From positions 3,593,501-3,657,500 of the forward strand of contig NZ_CP028843.1 of NCBI RefSeq assembly GCF_003058325.1: 64,000 nt of DNA, in the 5' to 3' direction. The notes beneath the pieces were generated by a model. The model was not told the origin of the DNA, searched no databases, and saw only the letters and a program-made list of their open reading frames with translations. The position numbers and the translations under genes were made by a program. Shown piece by piece: positions 54,854 to 62,246 of this stretch. This DNA is from Methylobacterium currus (lineage in GTDB: Bacteria > Pseudomonadota > Alphaproteobacteria > Rhizobiales > Beijerinckiaceae). Position 1 is the stretch's first letter. Each line of letters starts with the position of its first letter.

Positions 54854-55839
54854 GGGTTGCCCTCCTTCGCCGGAATCAGGTCGCTCTTCACCACCTGGCC
54901 CATGTCGAGGGGGCGGGTGACGAGGCCGAGGCTGCGGAACAGGTCGGCGCCCTGCTGGAGGATCGCGGGATCGAAATGGCCCAAGCCTTCGCGCTCGGTG
55001 GTGGGCGACACGCTGGACGCATTGCGCAGGCGGATGACCTCGCGGTTGATCGCCTCGTCGCGGCCATTGATCGCCCGCGTGACGGCGAGCCGCGCCGCCT
55101 CGTCGGGCTTGGCGATCATCCAGGCGGCGGAATCGCGGTAGGCGGCGAGGAATCGCTTCAGCAGCGGCTTCTTCGCCTCGTAATCCTTGCGGGTCACCAC
55201 GAAGATGTCGCTCGGGAGGTTCAGGTGGTCGCGCACCGCGATCACGTCGACCTCGCCGAGGCCCTTGGCGCGGCCGACGAGGAGCCCGGTATCGGTGGCG
55301 GCCGTCGCGTCGACCTGGCCCTGGATCAGGGGGGCGAAGTTGAGGAGGCCGGTCACCTCGACCGTGACGTCACTCTCCTTCAGCCCGGCGCCGGCGAGCA
55401 GCAGGAGCAGGTGCTGGCGCGTGCCGCTCGCCAGGCTGTAGACGCCGACGCGCTTGCCCTTGAGGTCCGCCACCGAGCGGATGCCGCGGGCCTTCGGCGA
55501 GACCACGTTGAACACGTTCTGCGGATAGATGTTGTAGATCGCCACCAGGTCCGCCCCCTTGTCGAGGGCGAGGTAGAACGAGGCCGGGTCGGTGAAGGCG
55601 ATGTCGGCTTGCCCCGAGAGCAACGCCTGGATCGCCGAGCCGCCGCCATTGCCCGGCACGTAGTCGAGGGCGATGCCGCGGGCCTTGAACAACCCGTGAT
55701 CGGGCTCGGCGAGCAGGTTGGTGATCTCGCTGATCGGCTGGCTCCAGCCGCCGACGGTGACCTTTTCCAGGGGCTGCGCCAGGGCCGGGGAGACGAGCCA
55801 GGCGAGGGCGAGGAGGACGAGGAGGCGGAGGGAGCGCAT
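54850..55839 (-). CDS. NMT1/THI5-like ABC substrate-binding protein (ThiY-type context)
   Basis: A 329-residue periplasmic protein with signal peptide MRSLRLLVLLALAWLVSPALA. The mature protein shows the SsuA/THI5-like fold: VTVGGWSQPISEITNLLAEPDHGLFKARGIALDYVPGNGGG, LLSGQADIAFTDPASFYLALDKGADLVAI and DLKGKRVGVYSLASGTRQHLLLLLAGAGL. Riboswitch control places it with importers of thiamine precursors. Family members bind pyrimidines, sulfonates or other small acids; the ligand here is unknown. It lies 6 bases after the permease gene. Confidence 0.86.
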   Translation of the reverse strand: MRSLRLLVLLALAWLVSPALAQPLEKVTVGGWSQPISEITNLLAEPDHGLFKARGIALDYVPGNGGGSAIQALLSGQADIAFTDPASFYLALDKGADLVAIYNIYPQNVFNVVSPKARGIRSVADLKGKRVGVYSLASGTRQHLLLLLAGAGLKESDVTVEVTGLLNFAPLIQGQVDATAATDTGLLVGRAKGLGEVDVIAVRDHLNLPSDIFVVTRKDYEAKKPLLKRFLAAYRDSAAWMIAKPDEAARLAVTRAINGRDEAINREVIRLRNASSVSPTTEREGLGHFDPAILQQGADLFRSLGLVTRPLDMGQVVKSDLIPAKEGNP

Positions 55840-55845
55840 CTTTGT

Positions 55846-56595
55846 TCAATCTCTGGCGTAGCGGCGCAGGATCACGGCCTCGAGCCCCCGCGCGGCCTCG
55901 TAGACAACCATCCCGAGGGCGGTGATGACCACGAAGAGGGCGATGATCAGGCTCGAATCCATCACGCTCTGGGCGGCGATGATCGAGGCGCCGAGTCCCT
56001 GGCGCCCGCCGACGAACTCGCCCACCACCGCACCCACGAGGGCGAGCACGATGGCGACGCGGAAGCCCGCCAGGATCACCGGCAGCGAAGCGGGCAGCTT
56101 CAGGCGCAGCAGGGTCTGCGCGCGGCTCGCCCCGAGCATCCGGAAGAGCTCGCGCTGCCCGGGCTCGACCTGATCGAGGCCCGTGAGGGTGTTCTCGAAG
56201 AGCGGGAAGAAGCAGATCAGTGCGGTGATCACCACGGTCGGCGTCAGCCCGAAGCCGAACCACAGGATCAGGAGCGGCCCCAGCGCCAGCTTCGGCACCA
56301 GCTGGCTCGCCAGCACGTAGGGACGCAGCACCCGGTGCAGAGCCGGCGATTCCGACAGCAGGATTCCGGCACCGAGGCCGAGGACGGTGCCGGCGAGGAG
56401 GCCGAGCGCCATCTCCGTCACGGTGACGCGCAAGTGCGGCCAGAGCCGGCCGGAGGCGGCCTCGCCCCACAGCGTCCCGGCGACGGCGGAGGGGGCGGGC
56501 AGGACGAGGGGTGAGACGCTGCCTGAGCGGCACCACGCCTCCCAGGCGATGAGCAGGGCCGCCAGCAGCAGGGCGGAGGCGAGACGCGTCCTCAC
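55846..56595 (-). CDS. ABC transporter permease (ThiX/SsuC type), riboswitch operon
   Basis: A 249-residue permease with about six helices beginning LASALLLAALLIAWEAW. The coupling loop is VEPGQRELFRMLGASRAQTLLRLKLPASLP, the EAA-type motif of the SsuC/TauC/ThiX class. QLVPKLALGPLLILWFGFGLTPTV is the conserved central segment. It overlaps the ATPase gene by 4 bases. Confidence 0.9.
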   Translation of the reverse strand: MRTRLASALLLAALLIAWEAWCRSGSVSPLVLPAPSAVAGTLWGEAASGRLWPHLRVTVTEMALGLLAGTVLGLGAGILLSESPALHRVLRPYVLASQLVPKLALGPLLILWFGFGLTPTVVITALICFFPLFENTLTGLDQVEPGQRELFRMLGASRAQTLLRLKLPASLPVILAGFRVAIVLALVGAVVGEFVGGRQGLGASIIAAQSVMDSSLIIALFVVITALGMVVYEAARGLEAVILRRYARD

Positions 56596-57383
56596 GCCGC
56601 CCGCCCGATCGCAGGAGACGGGCTGTTCGAGGGAGCGCCGTCCATGATCGCGCGGAGCGAGCGGCAGACCGCCCCGAAGGCGGGCTCGTAGCGGATGCCC
56701 GGCGGCCGGGGCCGCGGCAGCGGGACCGCGCCCTCGTGCACCAGGCGCCCGGCCGCCATCACGCCGACCCGGTCGCCGAGATAGGCCGCCTCGGCGATGT
56801 CGTGGGTGACGAAGAGCGCCGCGGTGCCGCGGGACGTGCAGAGGCGCAGGAGGTCCTCTTGCAACTCCTCGCGGGTCAGCGCGTCGAGGGCGGCGAAGGG
56901 CTCGTCGAGGAGGAGCAAGCTCGGCTCCGTCACCAGCGCCCGGGCCATCGCGACCCGGCTCTGCTGCCCGCCCGACAGGGCGGCGGGGCGGCGCTCGGTC
57001 AGGTCGCCGAGGCCCATCGCGGCGAGGAGGTCGCGGGCGGCCTCCCGGTCGGGGGCTTGAGGCCGGCGCTTGAGCGAGACCGGCAGCAGCACGTTGTCGA
57101 GGGCGGAGAGCCAGGCGAGCAGGGTCGGGGCCTGGAACACGAAGCCGACCTTTTCGGGCGGGCCGCTCACCCCCGTCCCGTCGATCCGCACCGTGCCGGC
57201 ATCCGGTGCCAGCAGCCCGGCGGCGAGCTTGAGCAGGGTGGTCTTGCCGCAGCCGCTGCGGCCGAGCAGGCAGTGGATCGCCCCGCGGGGGATCGCCCAG
57301 TCGACGCCGGCGACGGTGTCGGTTGGATCGCCGGGGAAGCGGTAGCGCACGCCGGCGAGGGAGAGATACGGATCAGTCGGCAT
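56592..57383 (-). CDS. ABC transporter ATPase (ThiZ/SsuB type), riboswitch operon
   Basis: A 263-residue ATPase with Walker A GRSGCGKTT, Q-loop FQAPTLLAWLS, signature LSGGQQSR, Walker B LLLLDEPFAALD and H-loop VTHD. The LAW after the Q-loop resembles the LMPW of the nitrate/sulfonate/thiamine-precursor class. A short C-terminal extension (IMDGAPSNSPSPAIGRAA) has no recognised role. It overlaps the end of the LuxC-like gene by 11 bases. Confidence 0.91.
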   Translation of the reverse strand: MPTDPYLSLAGVRYRFPGDPTDTVAGVDWAIPRGAIHCLLGRSGCGKTTLLKLAAGLLAPDAGTVRIDGTGVSGPPEKVGFVFQAPTLLAWLSALDNVLLPVSLKRRPQAPDREAARDLLAAMGLGDLTERRPAALSGGQQSRVAMARALVTEPSLLLLDEPFAALDALTREELQEDLLRLCTSRGTAALFVTHDIAEAAYLGDRVGVMAAGRLVHEGAVPLPRPRPPGIRYEPAFGAVCRSLRAIMDGAPSNSPSPAIGRAA

Positions 57384-58827
57384 AGGGCGCGAAGCCTTCC
57401 GCCGCGGCCTCGGCGCTCGCCTCGATCTCCGTCATCGTGACGAGGTCGAGCAGGCTGAAGCGGCCGTCATGGTGCCAGCCGGCCTCCGGCGCGGTCATGC
57501 GGCCGAGGGCGGCGATCCGGGTGAGGCCGACCGCGGCCAGATCCTCCGCCAGGCGGAACAGCGTGGCGGGGGCCGCCGCGATCCCGGCGCTCTGGAGATA
57601 CGCGCGGTGCGGCGCCACCAGGGCCGGCACGTCCGCGAGAGCGTCGACCGCCACCACGGCCACGCTGCGGTTGAGGCCGGACGGGCTCAAGCCCGTGGCG
57701 GCGTCGAGCAGCACGACGCTCCACGGATCGGCCGGATCGCCCAGCAGCGTCGCTTCCCCGTCGAGGGCCCGCATCTCGTGGGCGCTCCGCCAGGCCGCGA
57801 TGGACGCGGCCTCGCCCGGATCGAGGCGCCGGCGCGGGTGGCGGCTCGCCAGGGCGGCGAGTCCATGGGCGAGGTGGCGGGCGAACTCGTCCGGCGCGAC
57901 CGGACCGCCGCGCTCGACGAACAGCATCTGCGGTGCGTAGCAGCCCTGCTGCTCGTAGCGCACGATGTCCTGGGCGGCGAGGCGCGCGAGGGTGCCGGCG
58001 CGGCGGCTGTCCAGGGCCTCGCGGGCGATCATCGCGAAGCCGATGCGGTGGCCGTGCGGCAGGAACCGGGTGGTGACCGGCACCTTGGCGCGCAAAGCCG
58101 TCAGGGTCTCGTTGCCGCCATAGGCCATGACGCAATCGGCCTGCGCGAGGAAGGTGGCCTCGGTCCCGCCGGCGCCGCCCTTCCACCAGGTGACCGCCAG
58201 GCACTCGCCGAGTTCGGGATCGGTCTCCGCGATCAGGTGCGCGAACCAGCCCGCGGTCAGCGGCTCGGCCGAGGCGAGCTTGCCGATCGTGCCGGCCTTG
58301 ACCAGCAACCCCGAGACGAGGCTCCAGAGCGGCAGGGCCGGGACGTTGCCGGCCCAGACATGCAGCAGCAGGTCGGGCCCCCGCGCCCGCACGAACCCGC
58401 CCTTCACCGCCGGCTGGAAGCCGTCGAGCACGCCGGGATTCGAAAAATCCTCGGCGAGGAACCGCAGCAGCTGCGGCCGCCGAAAGGTTTTCAGGTAGCT
58501 CGTCAGGCCGAGCCGCACCGTCTCGCGGTCGTAGCCGGTGACGACCGGCAGGAGCGCCTCCGCCTTCCGGCGCAACGGGTGGGCGCGGTCGAGCAGGCAG
58601 GCGCTCGCCCGGTCGATCGCCTCGACGATCCGGACGGTCTCCATCCGCCGCAGGGTCTCGCGGGCTCGGGCGCGGACATGCCCGCACAGGGCCTTCGCCT
58701 GATCCTCCCGGAGGTCCGGCAGCGCCACCCCGACGGTCTCGCCCCAGGCGCGGTGCTCGACGACGCGCCGGCCGACCGCCTCGGCCGGGAGGCCCGGGAG
58801 GTGCCCGGCCTGCTCCAGGATCCTCAT
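57373..58827 (-). CDS. LuxC-like acyl-CoA/acyl-enzyme reductase
   Basis: A 484-residue protein of the LuxC family (aldehyde-dehydrogenase fold) that reduces an activated acyl group to an aldehyde with NADPH. Visible features are LLHVWAGNVPALPLWSLVSGLLVKAGTIGKLAS (cofactor region, about 155-187), WWKGGAGGTEATFLAQADCVMAYGGNETL, and the acyl-accepting Cys296 in QQGCYAPQMLFVE, close in position to the LuxC active-site Cys. It overlaps the LuxE-like gene by 4 bases. There are no luxA, luxB or luxD genes nearby, so it is not a light operon. Context points to a thiamine-related carboxylate as substrate. Confidence 0.85.
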   Translation of the reverse strand: MRILEQAGHLPGLPAEAVGRRVVEHRAWGETVGVALPDLREDQAKALCGHVRARARETLRRMETVRIVEAIDRASACLLDRAHPLRRKAEALLPVVTGYDRETVRLGLTSYLKTFRRPQLLRFLAEDFSNPGVLDGFQPAVKGGFVRARGPDLLLHVWAGNVPALPLWSLVSGLLVKAGTIGKLASAEPLTAGWFAHLIAETDPELGECLAVTWWKGGAGGTEATFLAQADCVMAYGGNETLTALRAKVPVTTRFLPHGHRIGFAMIAREALDSRRAGTLARLAAQDIVRYEQQGCYAPQMLFVERGGPVAPDEFARHLAHGLAALASRHPRRRLDPGEAASIAAWRSAHEMRALDGEATLLGDPADPWSVVLLDAATGLSPSGLNRSVAVVAVDALADVPALVAPHRAYLQSAGIAAAPATLFRLAEDLAAVGLTRIAALGRMTAPEAGWHHDGRFSLLDLVTMTEIEASAEAAAEGFAPYAD

Positions 58828-59900
58828 CCCTGCGCGGCAGCCAGGAATTCGGCCACCGCGACCGAGCAGCCGCGCGACGCCGCGCCCTCGACCCGGCCGA
58901 GCAGCCGGAAGCCGCCCGGCGCGATCACGCCGGCATCCTCGGTCAGGATCGCCGAGACGGAATTGAAGTGGGCGAGGTCGTGGTGGACCAGCACGCCGGT
59001 CTCGCCCTCGGGCAGGTCCTGCCCGGTCAGCGGGTCGACGACGCGGCTGCGGATCCAGTGCGGGCCGGACTTCACCGGCGGACAGACCGCGTTGCCGTCG
59101 TCGTAGAATTGGGTGCTCAGTTCGGTCATGCCGTACATGTTGAGGCATTCGCTCCGCGGAACCCCGAAAGCTGCCGAGAGCCCGTCGTAGAACGCGTCCG
59201 GCTCGATCTCGCGCGACTGGCCCTTGAAGCCGCCGGTGTCGAAGAGGAAGCTCCCCGCCGGCAGGGCGAAGCGGCGGCCCCGCTCCGCCAGCGCGTCCAT
59301 CACCGGCACGAAGGCGTAGGTGGCGCCCAAAAGCGCGAGGGGTTCGCCCGCGGCCTCGGCCTCGGCGAGGAATGTCAGCAGCGCGTCGAGGGCGAGCCCC
59401 CCGGGTCCGACGAAGACGGCGCTGTCCTCCGTGCCGAAATGGTCCTTCGCCAGCGCCAGGTAATGGGCGAGGGAGGAATGCGGGAGCGCCGCCTCGTCCG
59501 GAAACAGAATGCCCATCCGGATCGTCTGGCGCCCGCGCATGATCCGGGCGGCGAAGCCCGCGAGCATCGAGCGGTCGTAGACTGCGAGCGTCGGGTGGTA
59601 GCTGCGGCCCCGCCCGCTCCCGGTCGTGCCGCTCGTCATGAACACCCGTTCGGCCTCGTCGGGCGGGCAGCAGCTCAAGGTGAGATCCTTGAACGCCTTG
59701 ATCGGCACCGCCGGGATGTCGCGCCAGCGCCGGACCGTCAGCGGCGTGCGCCCGCGCTGTTGCGCGAAGCGGCGATAGGGCGCGTTGTGGGCGAACTGAT
59801 AGGCGAAGAGCCGCAGGGCCAGCGCCTCGAACTCCGCTTCGGTCGCGCTTGGGCGCCCGATGAAATCGAGGAGGGCCTCGACGATCTCCGCTTGCGACAT
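58824..59900 (-). CDS. LuxE-like acyl-protein synthetase, first gene of the TPP-riboswitch operon
   Basis: A 358-residue ANL-type adenylating enzyme of the LuxE/PaaK group. The phosphate-binding loop is FMTSGTTGSGRGR, with LNMYGMTELSTQFYD as a second core motif. A Cys thirteen residues before the C-terminus (SRGCSVAVAEF) matches the acyl-carrying Cys of LuxE, so it should activate a carboxylate with ATP and hand the acyl group to the LuxC-like partner. The start at 59900 is chosen because GAGGTGG lies 5 bases upstream; ATG 59951 has no such site. A TPP riboswitch ends about 96 bases upstream. Confidence 0.85.
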   Translation of the reverse strand: MSQAEIVEALLDFIGRPSATEAEFEALALRLFAYQFAHNAPYRRFAQQRGRTPLTVRRWRDIPAVPIKAFKDLTLSCCPPDEAERVFMTSGTTGSGRGRSYHPTLAVYDRSMLAGFAARIMRGRQTIRMGILFPDEAALPHSSLAHYLALAKDHFGTEDSAVFVGPGGLALDALLTFLAEAEAAGEPLALLGATYAFVPVMDALAERGRRFALPAGSFLFDTGGFKGQSREIEPDAFYDGLSAAFGVPRSECLNMYGMTELSTQFYDDGNAVCPPVKSGPHWIRSRVVDPLTGQDLPEGETGVLVHHDLAHFNSVSAILTEDAGVIAPGGFRLLGRVEGAASRGCSVAVAEFLAAAQG

Positions 59901-59996
59901 GACGGCCACCTCGCGCCCATCCCGGGCGACGGCCAGTCCGGCGGAGATCATGCGCGAAAAGACGGCTGTGAGGGCCTTGCCCTCGCCGGTCCCGCA
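59901..59996 (-). promoter_or_regulatory. Expression platform between the TPP aptamer and the LuxE-like gene
   Basis: Two hairpins are possible on the minus strand: GAGGGCAAGGCCCTC (59970-59984), perfect 6-bp arms, and a GGCC...GGCC stem enclosing CGCCC/GGGCG (59904-59934) that would pair with part of the GAGGTGG ribosome-binding site (59906-59912). The second would let the riboswitch block translation; the first has only a loosely placed TCTTTT after it, so transcription termination is less likely. Confidence 0.5.
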
Positions 59997-60099
59997 TCCC
60001 TACGCCGGCATGACCCGGATCAGGTTCATAGGGTCACCGCGGCGCCCGGACGGGTCCGGACCGGCGGAATCTCAGCCTCCTCACGAGGCCCCCCTGGGA
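59997..60099 (-). promoter_or_regulatory. Thiamine pyrophosphate (TPP) riboswitch aptamer
   Basis: On the minus strand the thi-box hallmarks occur in order: TCCC P1 arm, GGGGGGCCTC...GAGGCTGAGA with the conserved CUGAGA (60070-60075), a P3 arm, then ACCCTATGAACCTGATCCGGGTCATGCC (the Pyrophosphate-helix core, 60007-60024 region) and GGCGTAGGGA closing P1. The variable P3 arm is long and G+C-rich. It controls the six-gene operon that follows on the same strand, normally lowering expression when TPP is abundant. Confidence 0.95.
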
Positions 60100-60142
60100 G
60101 CCGAAGACACTGGGGGGTGCGGGGGCGGGTGTCAAGTTGCGC

Positions 60143-60709
60143 TCAAGGGCGCGCCAACCCCTCGGCGAGCCGCCGGAACGCCTCGAGCGCCTTGCCCAGC
60201 GTCGCCTCCGGCTCCCGCGACGCCGCGACCCAGAGGGCCGCGTGGAGCGAGGCGCCGTTGAGGAGCCGCGCGGCAGCTTCCGCGTCCACCGGGGGGATCG
60301 CCCCGTCCGCGACGAGGGTCTGGATGCGCCGGGTCGTCTCGGCGAGGCAGGCATTCTGGCTCGGCCACAGCGACGGATCGCCGAGGACCGCCGGGCCGTC
60401 GAGGAGCAGGATGCGCTGGATCTCCGGCTCCAGCGCCATCTCGATATAGGCCCGGTACTCGTCGAGGAGGCCGCGCCACGGGTGAGAGGCCCGCTCGCCG
60501 ACCGCGCGCAGGCGCGCCGCCATCTCGGCGTCGATCCGGTCGATCACCGCCTGGAGCAGCCCCTTCTTGTCGCCGAAATTGTGATAGAGCGCACCCCGCG
60601 TCAGCCCGGCCGCGGCGGTCAGCTCGTCCATCGAGGCGGCCGCATAGCCCTTCCGCGCGAAGGCCTCCCGGGCTGTCCGGATGAGCTTGTCCTTCGTCTC
60701 TTCCATCAT
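60143..60709 (-). CDS. TetR/AcrR-family transcriptional regulator
   Basis: A 188-residue TetR regulator. The helix-turn-helix is TREAFARKGYAAASMDELTAAAGLTRGALYHNFGDKKGLLQAVID and a C-terminal ligand domain follows (LLDEYRAYIEMALEPEIQRILLLDGPAVLGD, typical of the AcrR C-terminal subgroup). It is divergent from ridA with three operator-like palindromes between them, so autoregulation and control of ridA are likely. It ends 44 bases before the riboswitch aptamer on the same strand, so read-through into that operon is possible. Confidence 0.92.
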   Translation of the reverse strand: MMEETKDKLIRTAREAFARKGYAAASMDELTAAAGLTRGALYHNFGDKKGLLQAVIDRIDAEMAARLRAVGERASHPWRGLLDEYRAYIEMALEPEIQRILLLDGPAVLGDPSLWPSQNACLAETTRRIQTLVADGAIPPVDAEAAARLLNGASLHAALWVAASREPEATLGKALEAFRRLAEGLARP

Positions 60710-60750
60710 CTGCGCGCGTCGTCCGGCCACCTCGACCCACCCTCATTGGC

Positions 60751-60813
60751 ATACGCAGCGCATGTGAATTGACATACGCTGCGTATCCGTGCTCTCTCAC
60801 ATACGTCCCGTAT
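60751..60813. promoter_or_regulatory. Triple TetR-type operator
   Basis: Three related palindromes: ATACGCAGCGCAT (60751), ATACGCTGCGTAT (60774, perfect apart from the centre) and ATACGTCCCGTAT (60801), spaced 23 and 27 bases apart. They share ATACG-N3-CGTAT and lie between the divergent tetR and ridA genes, covering the expected promoter positions of both. Confidence 0.75.
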
Positions 60814-60841
60814 ATCAACTTGAGGACCGAGGGAGCAATTC

Positions 60842-61270
60842 ATGGCGCAGGCTCAGACCGACGTTCCGGCGCGGCGCATGCGCGACGCCGTCTTTCCGCC
60901 CGGCCGGCAGGCCCTCTACGAGCGGCACCGCTACTCGGCCGCGATCCGCTCCGGCGACCTGCTGTTCGTCTCCGGCCAGGTCGGCAGCCGCGAGGACGGC
61001 TCGCCGGAACCCGACTTCGCGGCTCAGGTCGCCCTGGCGTTCACCCGGCTCGCGGCGGTGCTGGAAGCGGCGGGCTGCACCTTCGACGACGTCGTCGACG
61101 TGACGACCTTCCACACCGACCCGGCGGCGCAGCTCGACACCGTGATGCGGGTGCGTGACGGCGTGGTCGGCGAGGCGCCCTATCCGAACTGGACCGCGGT
61201 CGGCGTGACCTGGCTCGCGGGGTTCGACTTCGAGATCAAGGCGATCGCGCGGATCCCGGCCGGCGGGTGA
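60842..61270 (+). CDS. RidA family protein (reactive intermediate deaminase-like)
   Basis: A 142-residue RidA/YjgF/UK114-like protein. Family parts are YSAAIRSGDLLFVSGQVG, EDGSPEPDFAAQVALAFTRLAAVLEAAGCTFDDVVDVTTFHTD and the C-terminal YPNWTAVGVTWLAGFDFEIKAIARIP. The conserved Arg and Glu that act on imines in RidA itself are not both obvious (ends EIKAIARI), so it may be a RidA subfamily with another role. It is divergent from a TetR gene. Confidence 0.88.
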   Translation: MAQAQTDVPARRMRDAVFPPGRQALYERHRYSAAIRSGDLLFVSGQVGSREDGSPEPDFAAQVALAFTRLAAVLEAAGCTFDDVVDVTTFHTDPAAQLDTVMRVRDGVVGEAPYPNWTAVGVTWLAGFDFEIKAIARIPAGG

Positions 61271-61328
61271 GCGCTCGCGCCGAGGGCGGCCGGGAGACGC
61301 GCCGCCCCGGTCCTGGCGTCCGCCATCA

Positions 61329-61838
61329 TCACGGGGGCGCGAACGGGCACTCGGCGATGATCTTGATGATCTTCGCGAGCCGGTTCTCCGCCGCGTCCTC
61401 CGTCTTTTCCCGAGCCGACTTTTTCCCGGGGGCGACTTGGCCGCCTTCTCCCTCGGTGCCTCGGACGGGCTCGACACGCCGATGTCCTGCATCGCCCGCC
61501 CGATCGCTTGCCGGACCTCGGCGGACGTGAAGCTCTTCGAGCGCATCTTGGGCGCCAGCACCTCTACGCCGTCGTAGGTGCGGCCGACCGTCTTGCCGCT
61601 GCGGGTTGAACGACTGCGAGATGTCCTCGTCGTCGCCGGCACGCGGGACACGCGACAGGGCGGCAGGCCTGACTCGCGACGTGACGTTAGCGCTGCCCGC
61701 TCCGACTGTCACCAGCGTGTCGATCGCCGGCAGTCCTAGGAATTTCAGTCGCTCTCCCAAAGATGACGGAGGCGAAGACGGAGAGATTGGCTTACAATCC
61801 ACGACGAAGCCGCTGCCAACACATCGGGTACTGATCAT
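61329..61838 (-). pseudogene. Frameshifted hypothetical gene
   Basis: A plausible protein is readable only by changing frame twice. It runs DDEDISQSFN in one frame, switches near 61608 (extra base in a CCC tract) to RSGKTVGRTYDGVEVLAPKM...SFTSAEVRQAIGRAMQDIG, and returns near 61430 (C5-G3-A5 tract) to EDAAENRLAKIIKIIAECPFAPP with a stop at 61329. The shifts cancel each other. The product would be about 165 residues of unknown family. The shifts could be real decay or sequencing errors in homopolymers. Confidence 0.45.
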
Positions 61839-61840
61839 GA

Positions 61841-62020
61841 TTTGAAAATTTCTAGAAGTAAAAATGTCAAAACATCATATTTAATAATTAACATCATAAA
61901 TCTTGTAAATCTGCAGTAAATAAATTATAAAATGAATGTTCGTGCCGTTTCGTAGCCATTAATCATGATTTCTTGAACAGAGATCATGGAATTTTGTGTC
62001 ATAGTCACATGATTCGAGGT
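61841..62020. other. AT-rich island
   Basis: A stretch of about 180 bases strikingly poor in G+C; by hand count the 60 bases 61861-61920 contain only 12 G or C. It holds several TTAATAATTAA-like runs and repeated ATCATG/CATGAT words, but no credible gene. It separates the frameshifted gene from the SDR gene. From 62021 to 62246 the composition returns to normal and nothing further is seen. Confidence 0.7.
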
Positions 62021-62246
62021 GAGAATCCTAGTCAAGGGCGCCATCGTGCCAGACTTTCGAGGCTCGATGATGGCCGGGAATGTCCCCGGCGGGAGTTTCC
62101 GGCTGGAATTCGGCTTCGCGCCTTCGCCGCCCGTCCCCGGCATCGAGTCGCGCGGCGCTGCCGGAACCTCGCTCGGTGCGCCGCGCTATCCCGGTCGATC
62201 GGCCGGGTCCTCGAGGGCTCCGGCGGCCTATTTCGGGACCTCATCC

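Noticed and set aside
57373..59900. Bioluminescence (lux) operon
   Set aside because: luxA, luxB and luxD are absent and the operon is under a TPP riboswitch with a transporter.
59951..59997. Start of the LuxE-like gene at 59951 or further upstream
   Set aside because: No ribosome-binding site there, and the frame enters the expression platform and riboswitch; 59900 has GAGGTGG.
61925..62143. 72-codon minus-strand frame in and beside the AT-rich island
   Set aside because: No ribosome-binding site or conserved pattern, and composition changes abruptly within it.
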